A DNA stretch of 64,000 bases from Cephalopachus bancanus. Lineage: Eukaryota; Chordata; Mammalia; Primates; Tarsiidae. A model generated the notes under the pieces. The model saw nothing but the letters and a program-made list of their open reading frames with translations. It did not search any database and had not been told where the DNA came from. The DNA lies in NCBI GenBank assembly GCA_027257055.1, contig JAPVLO010000008.1, positions 17,732,001 through 17,796,000 of the forward strand. The letters run 5' to 3'. Within the stretch, counting starts at the first letter, position 1. Each line of letters begins with the position of its first letter. Of this stretch, positions 36,265 through 46,777 are shown piece by piece. A program made the translations under genes and the position numbers.

Positions 36265-36932
36265 TTTGGTTTTCTTTTTATTTATTTTTTGTTTTGTTTT
36301 TATATTTTATTTTAAAGATATGGGGCACATTTCAGAGGTATAAGTGGTCATTGTACAGGTAGAGTTTGGACCTCCCTTTGGTCCCCACTTTGCCTGGTTT
36401 GAGATCAGTTACTCTTATTAATGTTGTGTTTCCCCCTACCCCCACCCCGGCAGTATCCCGCTACTGCCAATCCCTTTCTTATAATATTATGGTAAATGTT
36501 TAGGGTCCACTGATGGATGAGAACATGTGGTACTCAGTTCTTTGTTTCTGTGATAGCTCACTGAGTATGATAGAATCTCAATCCTTCCAAGTTGCTGCAA
36601 AGTCCATATGTTTGTCCTTTATGGCTGTGTAATAATCCACTGTGTATATGCACTACATTTTTTTATCCAGTCCAGTTTTGTTGGGCAGCACAGTTGGTTC
36701 CATGCTTTTGCTATTGTGAATAGTGCTGTAATAAACATGCTTGCACAGATATCTTTTTGGTAGAATGATTTGTGTTCCTCCGGGTATATTTCCAGTAGAG
36801 AGATTGCTGGGTCATATGGAAGGTTGATTTCTAGTTCTTTTAGAAATCACCTCACTGTTTTTCATAGAGGTTGAACTGGTTTGCATTCCCACCAGCAGTG
36901 TAGAAGCGTTCCCTTTTCTCTGTCTAAATGGA
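36265..36932 (-). mobile_element. L1 retrotransposon, 5'-truncated, nested in older L1
   Basis: The 3' UTR and ORF2 end of L1 lie in minus orientation, starting with an antisense tail at about 36265. The insertion is bounded by a perfect 13-bp duplication, CATACTGTTTTCT, at 36252-36264 and 36933-36945. The interrupted host sequence is an older L1M element that resumes at 36946. Confidence 0.9.
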
Positions 36933-37043
36933 CATACTGTTTTCTATAGCAGCTGCACCATTTTACATTCTACTTGCAGTGCAGAAGGGTTTCAATTTCT
37001 CCACAATCTAGCCAACGCTTGTTCTTTTCTGTGTGTGTATGAG

Positions 37044-37318
37044 TTGTTTGTTTGTTTGTTTTGAGTCAGAGTGTCACTCTGTCACCCAAGCTGGAGTGTA
37101 GTAGCACAATCACGTCTCACCGCAGTCTGAACTACCTTGACTCAGGTGATCTTTCCACCTTAGCTCCTGAGTAGCTGGACTACAGGCATGTGACACCATG
37201 CCCGGCTAATTTTTCTGTAGAGAGGTCTCATTATGTTGCCTATGCTGGTCTTGAGCAATCTTCCTGCCTTACCTTCCTAAAGTACTGGGATTACATGTGT
37301 GAGCTACCATGCCAGGCC
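37044..37318 (-). mobile_element. Alu, older type
   Basis: Minus Alu with a GTTTGTTTGTTTGTTTTG start, inserted in the old L1M. Missing part of the linker. Confidence 0.9.
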
Positions 37319-37372
37319 AGATTTTTGACAGCAGCCATTCTAATGAGTGTGAGGTGATATCTGACTGCGGTG

Positions 37373-37655
37373 GGGGGTGTTTCTCAACCTATGGAAACCC
37401 ATGCCCTTTTGGAAGAAAAAGAAAAATCTCATCCTCTTTAATTTCAAGAGGTATTCTAATTTCAAAAGATATTCTTTAACTAGAATATCTTGTCCCAAAA
37501 CAAATTAAAGCAATGGCAAATCTTAGTGCACTCTTCCCATCAAACATACACTTTAAATCTTAACAAGAAGATTTTCTCCTCTCTTACAACAAACTTTTCC
37601 ATTAGAAAGCCTAGAGTAGAGTGGCAGACTATGGCCCACAGGCCACATGTATTCC
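37373..37655. mobile_element. Possible hAT-Charlie-like DNA transposon relic
   Basis: TGTTTCTCAACCTATGGAAACCC and CAGACTATGGCCCACAGGCC resemble the ends of common hAT-type relics. Much of the stretch is unassigned and the call is weak. Confidence 0.3.
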
Positions 37656-37951
37656 TTTTTTTTTTTTTTTTTGAGTCAGAGTCTTACTCTGTTGCCCAAG
37701 CTAGAGTGCAGTGGTACTCTTATGGCCACCTCAGTGTCAACTTGCTGGACTCAGGCGATCCTTCTGCCTCAGCCTTCCAAGTAGCTGGAACTACAGGCAC
37801 ATGCTACCAAAACTGGCTAATTTTTTGATATATTGTAGAGATGAGGTCTCACCAAATGCCCAGACTGGTCTTGAACCCCTGGGCTCAGGCAATCCTCTTG
37901 CCTCGGCCTCCCAAAGGGCTGGGATTACAGGCTTGAGCCACTGCACCTGGC
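37656..37951 (-). mobile_element. Alu, older type
   Basis: Minus Alu. CCACATSTATT flanks both sides (about 37644 and 37952). Confidence 0.92.
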
Positions 37952-38086
37952 CCACATCTATTTTAAAAAAGTAAATCCAGAAAACATTGTGTAAAGACTT
38001 ACATGAAGATTTTGAAAAATGTTATTAGAGCTTATAAAGTTGAAGTAAATCAACACAGAAATAGGTCAGTAGATTAATGTTCATTT

Positions 38087-38140
38087 ATTTATTTATAATG
38101 TTACTTGTCATTTATGTTACTTGTAACATTATAAATAAAT
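38087..38140. repeat. AT-rich inverted repeat (18-bp arms)
   Basis: ATTTATTTATAATGTTAC (38087-38104) and its exact complement (38123-38140) enclose 18 bp. More AT-rich palindromic bits follow to about 38280. Confidence 0.9.
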
Positions 38141-38604
38141 TATACAAATGTATAAATAAGTAATATTACATATAAATAAGTAATTATACATTATAATTTA
38201 TTTTAGTATATGTGCTGCCAAAGTGAGTACTACATTATAATTTATAAATAAATTAAAACATTATTTATTTATAATAGTGAAAAATGGCAACAATCTAAAT
38301 GATCAACATTGGGATAAAAGTTAAATAAGTTATGATACACCAAAGAATGAATGAATGTATTGTAGACATTTCAAATCATGTTTATGCAAAAGTTTAATTA
38401 CATTTTCAAGATAATATATGAAGGTAGAAAGTCTCATCCCAAAATAGTATATGAAATATGATCCTAATTTTGTAAAATATAGATATATTGTACTGGATTC
38501 CTATGATTGGATGGGTATATATGATTAGATGATACTATTCTAAAAAGTAATTTAAATCATATCTTAGATATTATCCTATGTAACAGCACTAAAAATTCAA
38601 CATA

Positions 38605-39155
38605 TGTGGGGAGGGAACGCCCCAAAAAATCAGAGGGCAGGCCTCTTATAGTACAAGCTTTCTCCGCTAGGTAAGGTGTTCTAGGAACCCATTGGCATCA
38701 GTACCAGCTAGCACTGTTGTGAGAGGCTGCTTTCGGCTTCAGTAAATTTTATTGAAGAGCCTTTCAGTGCGTTTGCCCATTTCATAGTGGGGGATTTATG
38801 AGTGCACCTGTCCATACCGCGCTGAGTGTTCAGCAGTTTTTGATCAAAAAACGCATGACCTCCAAGCCCTGCCTTCCCTTCCCAATCTCGTCTGAGCAAC
38901 TTTGTTTTGGTGTTTGTTTCCTTGGATGGAAAAAGTTCCATGTTTTGCCAATGTGGAAGAGGTGAGACAAAAAAAGGGCAGATGCACTAAAAGGCATCAA
39001 AATTGAGTTCAAAAATTGTTTCGAGCAATGGAAAAAGCATCTCAATAGGTGTATTGCATCATATGGAGAGCACTTTGAAGGTGACTGAAGTTTAAACATG
39101 TAAGAATAAATATATAATTTTTAATCAATAAATTCTGTTTTTGGGGGTCCCCCAG
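38605..39155 (+). mobile_element. Mariner-type DNA transposon, internally deleted, copy 2
   Basis: The 551-bp element is flanked by TA (38603-38604 and 39156-39157). Its 3' end TTTTTGGGGGTCCCCCAG is the inverse of the 5' terminus. It aligns end to end with copy 1, including the position where 5' untranslated sequence meets the C-terminal transposase remnant (AHTALSVQQF-like, LAPSDFF-like, FEQWKKHL, GEHFEGD). The shared junction shows that both derive from one deleted master, not from separate deletions. The frame is broken. Confidence 0.85.
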
Positions 39156-39260
39156 TATAATTGTTTTTCTCTTTAAATAGCAAGGGGAAAATAAAGAATA
39201 TGTCAATGTGGTGGGATTATGGGTGGTTTATATTTTATTCTTCACATTCATGAAGAATAA

Positions 39261-39312
39261 CTTCTGAGTAACTACTGAGTAACTACTGGGACTTCTGAGT
39301 AACTACTGGGAC
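39261..39312. repeat. Short tandem repeat based on CTGAGTAACTA
   Basis: CTTCTGAGTAACTACTGGGA-type units and an inner GAGTAACTACT repeat occur three times in 52 bp. Confidence 0.9.
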
Positions 39313-39345
39313 TACAGGCCACCGTTCCTGGCGATTTTTTTTTTC
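39300..39345 (-). repeat. Small Alu-like scrap
   Basis: ACTGGGACTACAGGCC followed by CCGTTCCTGGC resembles the middle of an Alu arm. It sits at the end of a short tandem repeat. Confidence 0.4.
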
Positions 39346-40359
39346 TGATCAGAGACCTATAGAAAGAGGCCCTTCCTATACTGGATGGTGAAGCTGAAAT
39401 AGATGGCCCAAAGAACCAACTCAAACATTTTTTATTTTTATGATTATAGTAGTCGGAACATTAGTTGGAATTAGACGACCTGGGAGCTAGACCTGTGCCT
39501 ATCCCTATCTTCCACTTGGGTTTGGTAATCCATTTCAGCTTGTAAGGCTTTGTTTTGTTTGAATAGAAAGTGAGAGTGAATCATACCTTTAACCTTTCTA
39601 ATTTACAAAGATACTGCAAAGACAAATGAAACAATGAAGCATCTAGCAGAAACACATCCTGTGTGTCTTTGTTTTTAAGAGCAATACTTGGGATGTTTAT
39701 TCCTGTATTGTACCCAGAGGCTTAGCAATGACGTCACATCACCAGTGTTAGAGCGCTACATCCCAACCATCGCTACCTCTCAGATTTCCCTGGAGCAGGT
39801 CACCCTCTGACCTTTAAGGGCTGAATTACGTACATTTTTTCTTTTATTTGCCAATGCCTGTGGTACAGCTCAGGCTCCCTGCATTATGTTATATTCCCAT
39901 AGTCCTCTCTGGGCAGGAGCCATGACTAATTCTGCATTTGGTAATCATAAATAGCTGTAGGTGCCCAAGTCATGTTAAAGGAGCCCAGAAGTGTTGCTTC
40001 TTTGCTCCTGTGTGTTCTGACTTGACTTGAAATCCTTGGATGACCTGATTGGGGTCCTTCTCTGGAACCCTCTACACTTTCTTGGAAGTTGTCTAGACTT
40101 ACTCAGCAGAGAGCAACTGGAATAAGACTGACAACAAGACAGAGCTGTGAAGCTGGTGAAAAGTGGCAGCTGTGGTTGTGCTGGAATAAGATGAGCCTGG
40201 GGTGGAAGATTTGGAGTCTACTCTGAGCTCAGCTGCCACTAGCATGTTGGTTGACTCTAGTTTCCCCAGCTTTGTCCAAAGGGAGGCTGAACTCCGGGAT
40301 CTTTTAAGTCCCTTTGGGAGTGATTATCTATGTTGCACTGTGATTCCAAGTTAATGACC

Positions 40360-40550
40360 TTGGTTCCAGTCTGGACTGGTGGGATCTTGGGGAAATCAAT
40401 TCATGTCACTGAAGCACAATGTTCTCATCTGTAAAATGAAGACAATAATATTTATATAATAAGATTATAGTAAGGATTAAATGAGATTAAGTATATATAA
40501 TGTCCAGGATTATATCTAGTGCTCAGTATGTTCTCAAAGTATTCTTGGCC
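40360..40550 (+). mobile_element. MIR SINE
   Basis: TTCTCATCTGTAAAATGAAG, GGATTAAATGAGATTAAG and CTAGTGCTCAGTATGTTC are MIR 3' half. Confidence 0.85.
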
Positions 40551-40649
40551 TCCTTTTCCCTCTTTACTCAAATAGGGGTAAATTAATCTTCATCAAGACA
40601 TTAGCTAACTGAGGCTTAGAGCACCCTCTCATAGGGCTACTGACATTCT

Positions 40650-40930
40650 TTTTTTTGAGTTGGAGTCTCACTCTGTCACCCAGACTGGAGGGCAGTGGCC
40701 GCTCCCGGCCACCGCAGCCTCGCCTGCTGGGCTCCGGTGATCCTTCCTCCTCAGCCTTCCAAGTAGCCGGAATTACAGGCATGCACTACCACATCTGGCT
40801 GATTTTTTGATTTATTGTAGAGATGAGGTCTCGTTGCCCAGGTGGGTCTCGAACCCGCGGGCTCAGGCAATCCATTCACCTCAGCCTCCCAAAGGTACGG
40901 GATTACAGGCTGAGCCACCGAGCCCAGCTA
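40650..40930 (-). mobile_element. Lineage-specific Alu, 5-nt-deletion type
   Basis: Minus Alu. Perfect target duplication GCTACTGACATTCT at 40636-40649 and 40931-40944. Confidence 0.95.
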
Positions 40931-40979
40931 GCTACTGACATTCTGAAAGGAAACTTGAAGACAGCATCAAATAAAATAA

Positions 40980-41320
40980 GGCTGGGTGCAGTGGCTCATG
41001 CCTATAATCCCAGCACTTTGGGAAGGCAAGGCAGGAGGATCACTTGAGTCCAGGAGTTTGAAACCAGACTGGACAACATAGCAAAATCTTGTCTCTACCA
41101 AACAAACAAACAAACAACCAAACAAAAACAGCCCCCAAATTAGCCAGGCGTGATGGTGCATGCCTGTAGTCCCAGCTACTCAGAGGCCGAGGCGGAAGGA
41201 TAGTCTGAGCCCAGGAGGTCAAGACTGTGGTAACCTGTGATTGGGCCACTACACTCCAGTCAGGGTAACAGAGTGAGATTCGAACTCACAAACAAAACAA
41301 AAACAAAAACAACCAAACAG
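40980..41320 (+). mobile_element. Alu, older type
   Basis: Plus Alu only about 50 bp from the previous minus Alu, forming an inverted Alu pair. AACAAACAAACAAAC in the linker and an ACAAAACAAAAAC tail. Confidence 0.92.
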
Positions 41321-41324
41321 ATCC

Positions 41325-42056
41325 AGACTTGGTAAGGACAGTCTTTATTCAAAAGGATTATTGCAGTTGGGGTGTAGCTGTCTAGGGTATGTGGGGGTGG
41401 GAGAGAGTTGCAATAGGGAGAACCTCTGATTATAAGATCTGCAATTATCTCAAGAATTAGGCAAATAAGGGTGTTTTTTTTTAATAGAGAGGAGTAAACA
41501 AAGCTAGAAAAAACTTGGGGCGTGAGGGAATGGAATGGAAGGGTGACATGACCAAATGGTAGATCAGAGAATATTTAACTCTGAGGTCAGTCTGCTTTCT
41601 GGAGAAGCTGTCTGCTGGCTGAGGCTGAGGGTGGGGTGGGCCAAAGTTCAAGGGCTTGGAGGAAGAAGAGGAGTTTAATGAAAGTTTGATTAACAAGCAT
41701 TTTGTCCAATTGACTGGTGAGGATGAAAGAGGAAAGACACAACACTCACTGAGCTGTTAGCCTAGAAGGGGTGAGGCATTCAAAACAGATAAGAGTATGG
41801 CCTGGGATCCAACCAATCAGATACAGGTCACAGTGCTGAGGTCCCCTGTTGTGCCAGACATCATCTCTTACTTGCCATCAGCCCCTTAATTAGCTGAAAC
41901 ACTTCATCTAATCATATAAGAAGCAAAGAGTAGGAACTGGGAGGACTGTGTCTAGCTTTTTCATAGGCAAGCAAAATCTGTGAGTCTTCTCTCAGCGATA
42001 CGAGGGAGGGTGGTTTTCTGTAGTAAGCCATTCTCCACACCACAAAAGAGTAGAGT
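41325..42056. mobile_element. LTR-like repeat next to the MST LTR
   Basis: The stretch begins GTAAGGACAGTCTTTATTC and includes CCAACCAATCAGATACAGG, CCCCTGTTGTGCCAGACATC and a TCTTCTCTCAGCGATACG tail. Its 41.74-41.89 kb part recurs at 43.80-43.95 kb. A stretch near 10.75 kb (GTAAGGCAGACTTTATCC) resembles its start. Family and strand not assigned. Confidence 0.5.
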
Positions 42057-42432
42057 GCTATAAATGTTTGTGTCCTCCTTCAAATTTGTATGCTGAAATC
42101 TAATCCTTAATATGATGGTCTTTGGACAAGGGACCATTGAGAGGTAATTAGGGTTAAATTAGGTCATGAGAGAGAAGCCCCTATGATGGGATTAGTGTGC
42201 TTATAAAAAAACAGAGATATGGGATCTCTTTCTCTGGTGAATATGGACATTCACCAGGGAAAGGCTGTGTGAAGACATAGCCAAAAAGAGGGCCCTCACG
42301 AAAAACCTGGCCATGCTGGAACTCTGTTCAGAGACTTCCAGCCTCCAGAACTGTGAGAAATAAATGTTTCTTGTTTAAGTCACTTAGTCTATGGTATTTT
42401 TTTTGGTGTAGCAGTCTGAATTGACTAAGATA
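42057..42432 (+). mobile_element. MaLR LTR (MST type)
   Basis: It begins TGCTATAAATGTTTGTGTCC and contains AATTAGGTCATGAGAG, GATGGGATTAGTGTGCTTAT, CCAGCCTCCAGAACTGTGAG and AAATAAATGTTTCTTGTTTA. It ends in GAATTGACTAAGATAG. This order is the MST branch of MaLR LTRs, nearly full length, with no internal sequence. Confidence 0.85.
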
Positions 42433-42766
42433 GTGGGGGGATGTCTTAACCTTCATTGTTTCCTAGAAGCACAGGATTAGGTAAAATTCATTATTGTCAA
42501 AGGTAAAAACTTCAGGATCTAAGTAAATAAATCCCAGTTGGTGACTTTCAGGTTCTAGTGGGATGCTGGCAGGTGAGTCAGAAGATCTTTCCAGTGCTTC
42601 TCAATGCAGATTCTGCTGAGCACTCAATAATGGAAGCCTGGCAGGAGCTCTCCTGTCCTTGTTGGATGAGGTTAGAGGCCTGGGAGAGAAAATGAGATCC
42701 CTCTCAACTGGTATGCTTACTAACAGCTTCCTCTAACCAAGCTCCAGCTGATCACCTTGTATTTTA

Positions 42767-43074
42767 CTTTATTTTTATTTATTTATTTATTTATTTGAGT
42801 TGGAGTCTCATTCTGTTGCCCAGACTGGAGTGCAGTGGCTGCTCCCGGCCACCGCAGCCTCGACCTGCTGGGCTCTGGTGATCCTTCCTCCTCAGCCTTC
42901 CGAGTAGCCGGAATTACAGGCATGCGCTACCAGCTGATTTTTTTTTTAAAATTTATTTATTGTAGAGATGAGGTCTCGCTGCCCAGGCAGGTCTCAAACC
43001 CGCGGGCTCAGGCAATTCACTCACCTCAGCCTCCCAAAGGCGCGGGATTATAGGCTGAGCCACCGAGCCTGGCC
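42767..43074 (-). mobile_element. Lineage-specific Alu, 5-nt-deletion type
   Basis: Minus Alu with a (TTTA)n tail. Perfect 17-bp target duplication GATCACCTTGTATTTTA at 42750-42766 and 43075-43091. Confidence 0.96.
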
Positions 43075-43439
43075 GATCACCTTGTATTTTAAAATGTAAG
43101 TGTAAAAAAGGACAGAGAAGATCATGTTTGTTTTCTAGGCTTAACCCTTCCCATTGACAGGAGAATTGGGAGAATCTAATTATAAGCACCAGCATCAACA
43201 ACAAACTCTTACTTGAGCTGAACTTCCCCTCCTGAGGAGGAGGTGTGTGTATGTATGAGTGCATGTGTGTATGTAACCACACATACGCCAGGGGAGCAGG
43301 CTTTTCCTATACACGGGATCAGAAAATTGGAGAAGACATTATCCCCAAAGTAGAAGAGCCTTTCTAGAAATCTTTCCTCATAGGAGAACTGGGTTTTGGG
43401 GTGCAGTTTGCTGAGGAAGGGAGACAAGGGGAAACATGG

Positions 43440-43770
43440 AAGGCATTCTGGAGCTTTGAAGAGCTGGATTTAAAACCTGAGTCTGCAACTGACCATAGGG
43501 GTGATCTTAGTCAATCATTTAACTCTTTTTTATTTTATATTTTTGTAGAGATGTGGGTCTTGGTATGTTGACCAGGCTGTTCCTGAACTCTTGACCTCAA
43601 GCAACCTTCCCTCCTTGGCCTCCCAAAATACTGGGGTTACAGGCATGAGCCACCGCTCTGACCCAGCAAGTCATTTAACTCTTAATGATGAATTTGCTTC
43701 CTTATCTGAACAAGTGAGGAAAACGTATCCTAATGGATCATAAGGCAAAGTGCAGGCCATACAGCAGGTT
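43440..43770 (+). mobile_element. MIR SINE split by an Alu monomer
   Basis: TGATCTTAGTCAATCATTTAAC precedes the insertion. TTCCTTATCTGAACAAGTGAGG and CATACAGCAGGTTCTTAAC follow it. Confidence 0.75.
43528..43670 (-). mobile_element. Alu left-monomer-like SINE in a MIR
   Basis: A single arm with its own 13-bp target duplication, TCATTTAACTCTT (43515-43527 and 43671-43683). It therefore inserted as a monomer rather than being trimmed later. It splits a MIR. Confidence 0.85.
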
Positions 43771-43794
43771 CTTAACAGATGGATAAGGGGAAGG

Positions 43795-43961
43795 GAAGGG
43801 AAAGAAGAAGGACACTGACACTCACTGAGCTCTTACTCTGTAAAAGGTGGGCATTTAAAATAGGCAAGAAGGGTGTGCTCTGGGCTTCAGTCAATCAGAT
43901 ATTAGCCACAACAGATCCCCTGTTGTGCCAGACATCACCCCTTAATTGCCAGATATGGAAT

Positions 43962-43965
<4 letters not shown>
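43795..43965. mobile_element. Second copy of the LTR-like repeat
   Basis: CACTCACTGAGCTCTTA, CAGTCAATCAGATATTAGCC and CCCCTGTTGTGCCAGACATC repeat the 41.74-41.89 kb sequence in the same orientation, about 2 kb downstream. It runs into the TG array at 43973. Confidence 0.55.

Positions 43966-43972
<7 letters not shown>

Positions 43973-44012
<40 letters not shown>
43973..44012. repeat. (GT)20 microsatellite
   Basis: Pure GT array of about 40 bp, directly after the LTR-like repeat copy. Confidence 0.97.
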
Positions 44013-44015
<3 letters not shown>

Positions 44016-44831
44016 GTAATGAAAAGGCTTGCATTAGCCAGGGTGGCAGGTAGGTTTTGGGTAGCAGCTCTTTACCATAAATACACAAGTATTATATTTA
44101 TGTATTTTCACGCCAGGTACAGCTAAGTGGAATATGTCACTTAGTGTAAGTCCAGGACATCTTACTTCTTTCTATGCCCACTATTGTATTATTGATAATG
44201 ATGCCCATATCTGATTTGCAGGAAATTCAAGTCAAGGTGCAAGAATAGTAAATGTCTTCCCAGTATCTTTCTAAAACAGTATTTTCCCAGAGTGAGGATA
44301 TATACCAGAGCCTATTAGTCCATCTGGTGAACAAGGAAAAGAATAAAAGTAATTTAACAAGTTACAAAGAAACTAATATATAAACAATATAATACAAGCC
44401 ATACAAACACATGATGTGATGGTAAATCTTAGGTGTCTACTTGACTGGGCAACAGGGTACCCAGATATTTAGTTAAACATTATTCTAGGTATGTTTGTAA
44501 GGGTGTTTCTGGATGAGATTAACATTTGAATCAGTCCACTGAGTTAAGCAGATTGCCCTCCCCAATGTGGATGGGCCTCTTCCAATTTGTTGGAAGCCTG
44601 AACAGAACAAAAAAGCAGAGTAAAGGATAATTCATTCTCTCTGCCTGTCTTTGAGCTGGGACATCTATTTTCCCCTCACTTGGACTTGGACTCAGACTGG
44701 ATCTTACACTATTGGCTTCCCAGGCCTTTAGACTCAGACTGAAACTTACCACTGGCTCTCCTGAGTCTCTTACTTGCTGACTATAGGTTATGGGACTTTT
44801 CAGCTTCCATAACCATTGAGCCAATTCTTTT

Positions 44832-45121
44832 TTTTTTTTTTTGAGTTGGAGTCTCATTCCATCGCCCAGGCTGGAGGGCAGTGGCACACTCACAGACACC
44901 CCAGAGTCAACCGGCTTGGCTCCGGCAATCCTTCCACCTCAGCCTTCCAAGTAGCTGGAACTACAGGCGTGCATTACCACACCTGGCTAATTTTTGATTT
45001 ATTGTAGAGATGAGGTCTCGCCAAGTTGCCTGGGCTGGTCTTGTACCTGTGGGCTCAGGCAATCCACTTGCCTCAGCCTCCCAAAGTGCTGGGATTACAG
45101 GCTGAGTCACCGAGCCTGGCT
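44832..45121 (-). mobile_element. Lineage-specific Alu
   Basis: Minus Alu keeping GCCAAGTTGCC. GAGYCAATTCTTTW duplications at 44818-44831 and 45122-45135. Confidence 0.95.
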
Positions 45122-45166
45122 GAGTCAATTCTTTATAATAAATTTCTTTCTCTGTCTATCTCTCCC

Positions 45167-45168
<2 letters not shown>

Positions 45169-45212
<44 letters not shown>
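45169..45212. repeat. (GT)22 microsatellite
   Basis: Pure GT array of about 44 bp in the LTR-type repeat, followed by ATGTGTAT. Confidence 0.97.
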
Positions 45213-45220
<8 letters not shown>

Positions 45221-45249
45221 TCTGCTTTTCTGGAGAATTCTGTTCACAT

Positions 45250-46139
45250 TCCTTTTGCCTGCTCTGAGAAGATGGGTCCCTGATGTTGGCAGAGGTAAGT
45301 AGACACTCTTTGAATCCTTGTAAAGTGTGGGTGGTCATGGTGTGTGTGTGTCTAAATGGTGAAGGGTTCTCTGTGTAATATTGGCTCAGGGCCTAGAATT
45401 TCAGCTTCTGTGCACCTCACAGAAAACAATGCCAAGGAGAGTAGGCTGTATTGTCCCATAACTGTTCTCTCCTGGTTAATCCTCTGACTTGTTTCTTCTC
45501 TAAATATCAGTTGAGGATTTAAAACACTTTTTTCTCTTCTTCCCATTTTTTTTTGGATTTTACATTTACTTATTTTGTGTCATTTTACAGATGACAGTGT
45601 CATCATGCTGTCATAGAGAGTGCTGGACACTGGATGGGCAGGACAGGAGGGTCCCAGGCTGGAGGCCTGAACAGAACAAAAAAGCAGGAATACCCTATAA
45701 AGTCACTCTCCCCACCCCCACATTCCAACCTCAGGTATGCTGTGTATTGCACAATTATCTTGCCCGAAAACCTTTGGAATGGGGAACAGTGTTGATAGGA
45801 GACTGGATCTAGAAAGAGAAGTCCCAGGCCCAGGACCCAGCTCCACCAGTAACTGGCTGTGACCTTGACTTTCTAGCTGAAACATCATCCCAGGCTTCCC
45901 TTCTTGTTTCAGCTCCCACATGAGGCATTACCACCTTCCCATGGCAGGCAGAGAAGGTTCAGTCACCTCATCCCAGTCGGCAAAGCAGGCCTATTAATAG
46001 TGCCCCAGACTGCTCCAGCTTCCCATCTCGGGATCCTCCAGGGCCGGCTGGCGCCTCCCTCCTCTCTCTCCTGACTAGCAGACCTGACTCCCTTGGCGCT
46101 TCCGTCTCTTCTCTGGTCTCAACTCCCAACAGGAAGGGT
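45250..46139. other. Upstream flank of the CpG island
   Basis: Unique-looking sequence whose G+C rises toward the island. It could hold distal promoter elements or a non-coding 5' exon. None can be fixed by eye. Confidence 0.35.
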
Positions 46140-46777
46140 GGGCGATCCTGGTGGGGGACGCGGGAGATGGCACGCTAGGATGGAGCACTGCCAAGCCAGC
46201 CTTCGGGACAACTGCGAGCACAGCTCCCTCGGGTAAGCACGGCCTAGAAGAGCGGTGATATTGGCTTTAAGAAGAGAAATTGAGAAGAAAACAAATCTCA
46301 GTTTCTTCTCCGCCCTCCCTAAACTTCCCAACCTCCCGGGGGACGGAGGTGGACAGGTGCGGGGAGAAGCAGAAGGACGCGCCAGGCCTTTGGCCTCGGG
46401 TGAACCAGGTGCAGAAAAGTGGAGACTAAAGTATCCCTCGATTAATGCTACACCCTCCCTCCCTACCAGCTCCCCGTAAGTCCTCCAGGCAACCCCTGTA
46501 TATTGACCTTCCAAGTGTCCCCATCCACCCGGGACTTTCAGGCAGGTGCGGACACCGCCCAGATCACCCTCCGTCCACCCCAGGTGGGCGCGCAGCCACT
46601 CTGCTGCCTCCTCCTCCTCCGTCGAGGAGGGGCTATAGTCAGCAGGGTCAGAGGCGGAGCACCGGCTGGGGGCGCCCCGACGCGAGGAGGGAGGACGCCT
46701 TCGGTCGGCGAGGGTTGTGGATTTCGCGGGGAGTCCGGGCCGCTCATTTGAGCCCGGCCCGGCCCGGCCCCGCCGAG

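Larger units (their letters stand above)
35335..37370 (-). mobile_element. Old L1M element split by two Alus and a younger L1
   Basis: Pieces at 35335-35459, 35769-36264, 36946-37043 and 37319-37370 join up as one ancient L1 3' end in minus orientation (TAAAATACACATCACATAAA, ACTATTGTCAATAATGCTGC, GCAGCTGCACCATTTTACAT, CATTCTAATGAGTGTGAGGT). Insertions inside it are Alu (35460-35753), L1 (36265-36932) and Alu (37044-37318). Confidence 0.75.
44405..45245 (+). mobile_element. Mammalian LTR-type repeat split by an Alu and a (TG)n array
   Basis: GATGGTAAATCTTAGGTGTC, CAACAGGGTACCCAGATATT, GATGAGATTAACATTTGAAT, GCAGATTGCCCTCCCCAATG, AATAAATTTCTTTCTCTG and TTTTCTGGAGAATTCTG match a common mammalian repeat that ends in TCTCTGGAGAACCCTG. 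I do not assign the subfamily. The Alu at 44832-45121 and the TG array at 45169-45212 sit inside it. Confidence 0.6.

Noticed and set aside
43779..44126. 115-codon frame through the GT array
   Set aside because: A run of Val/Cys codons from a dinucleotide repeat, not a protein.
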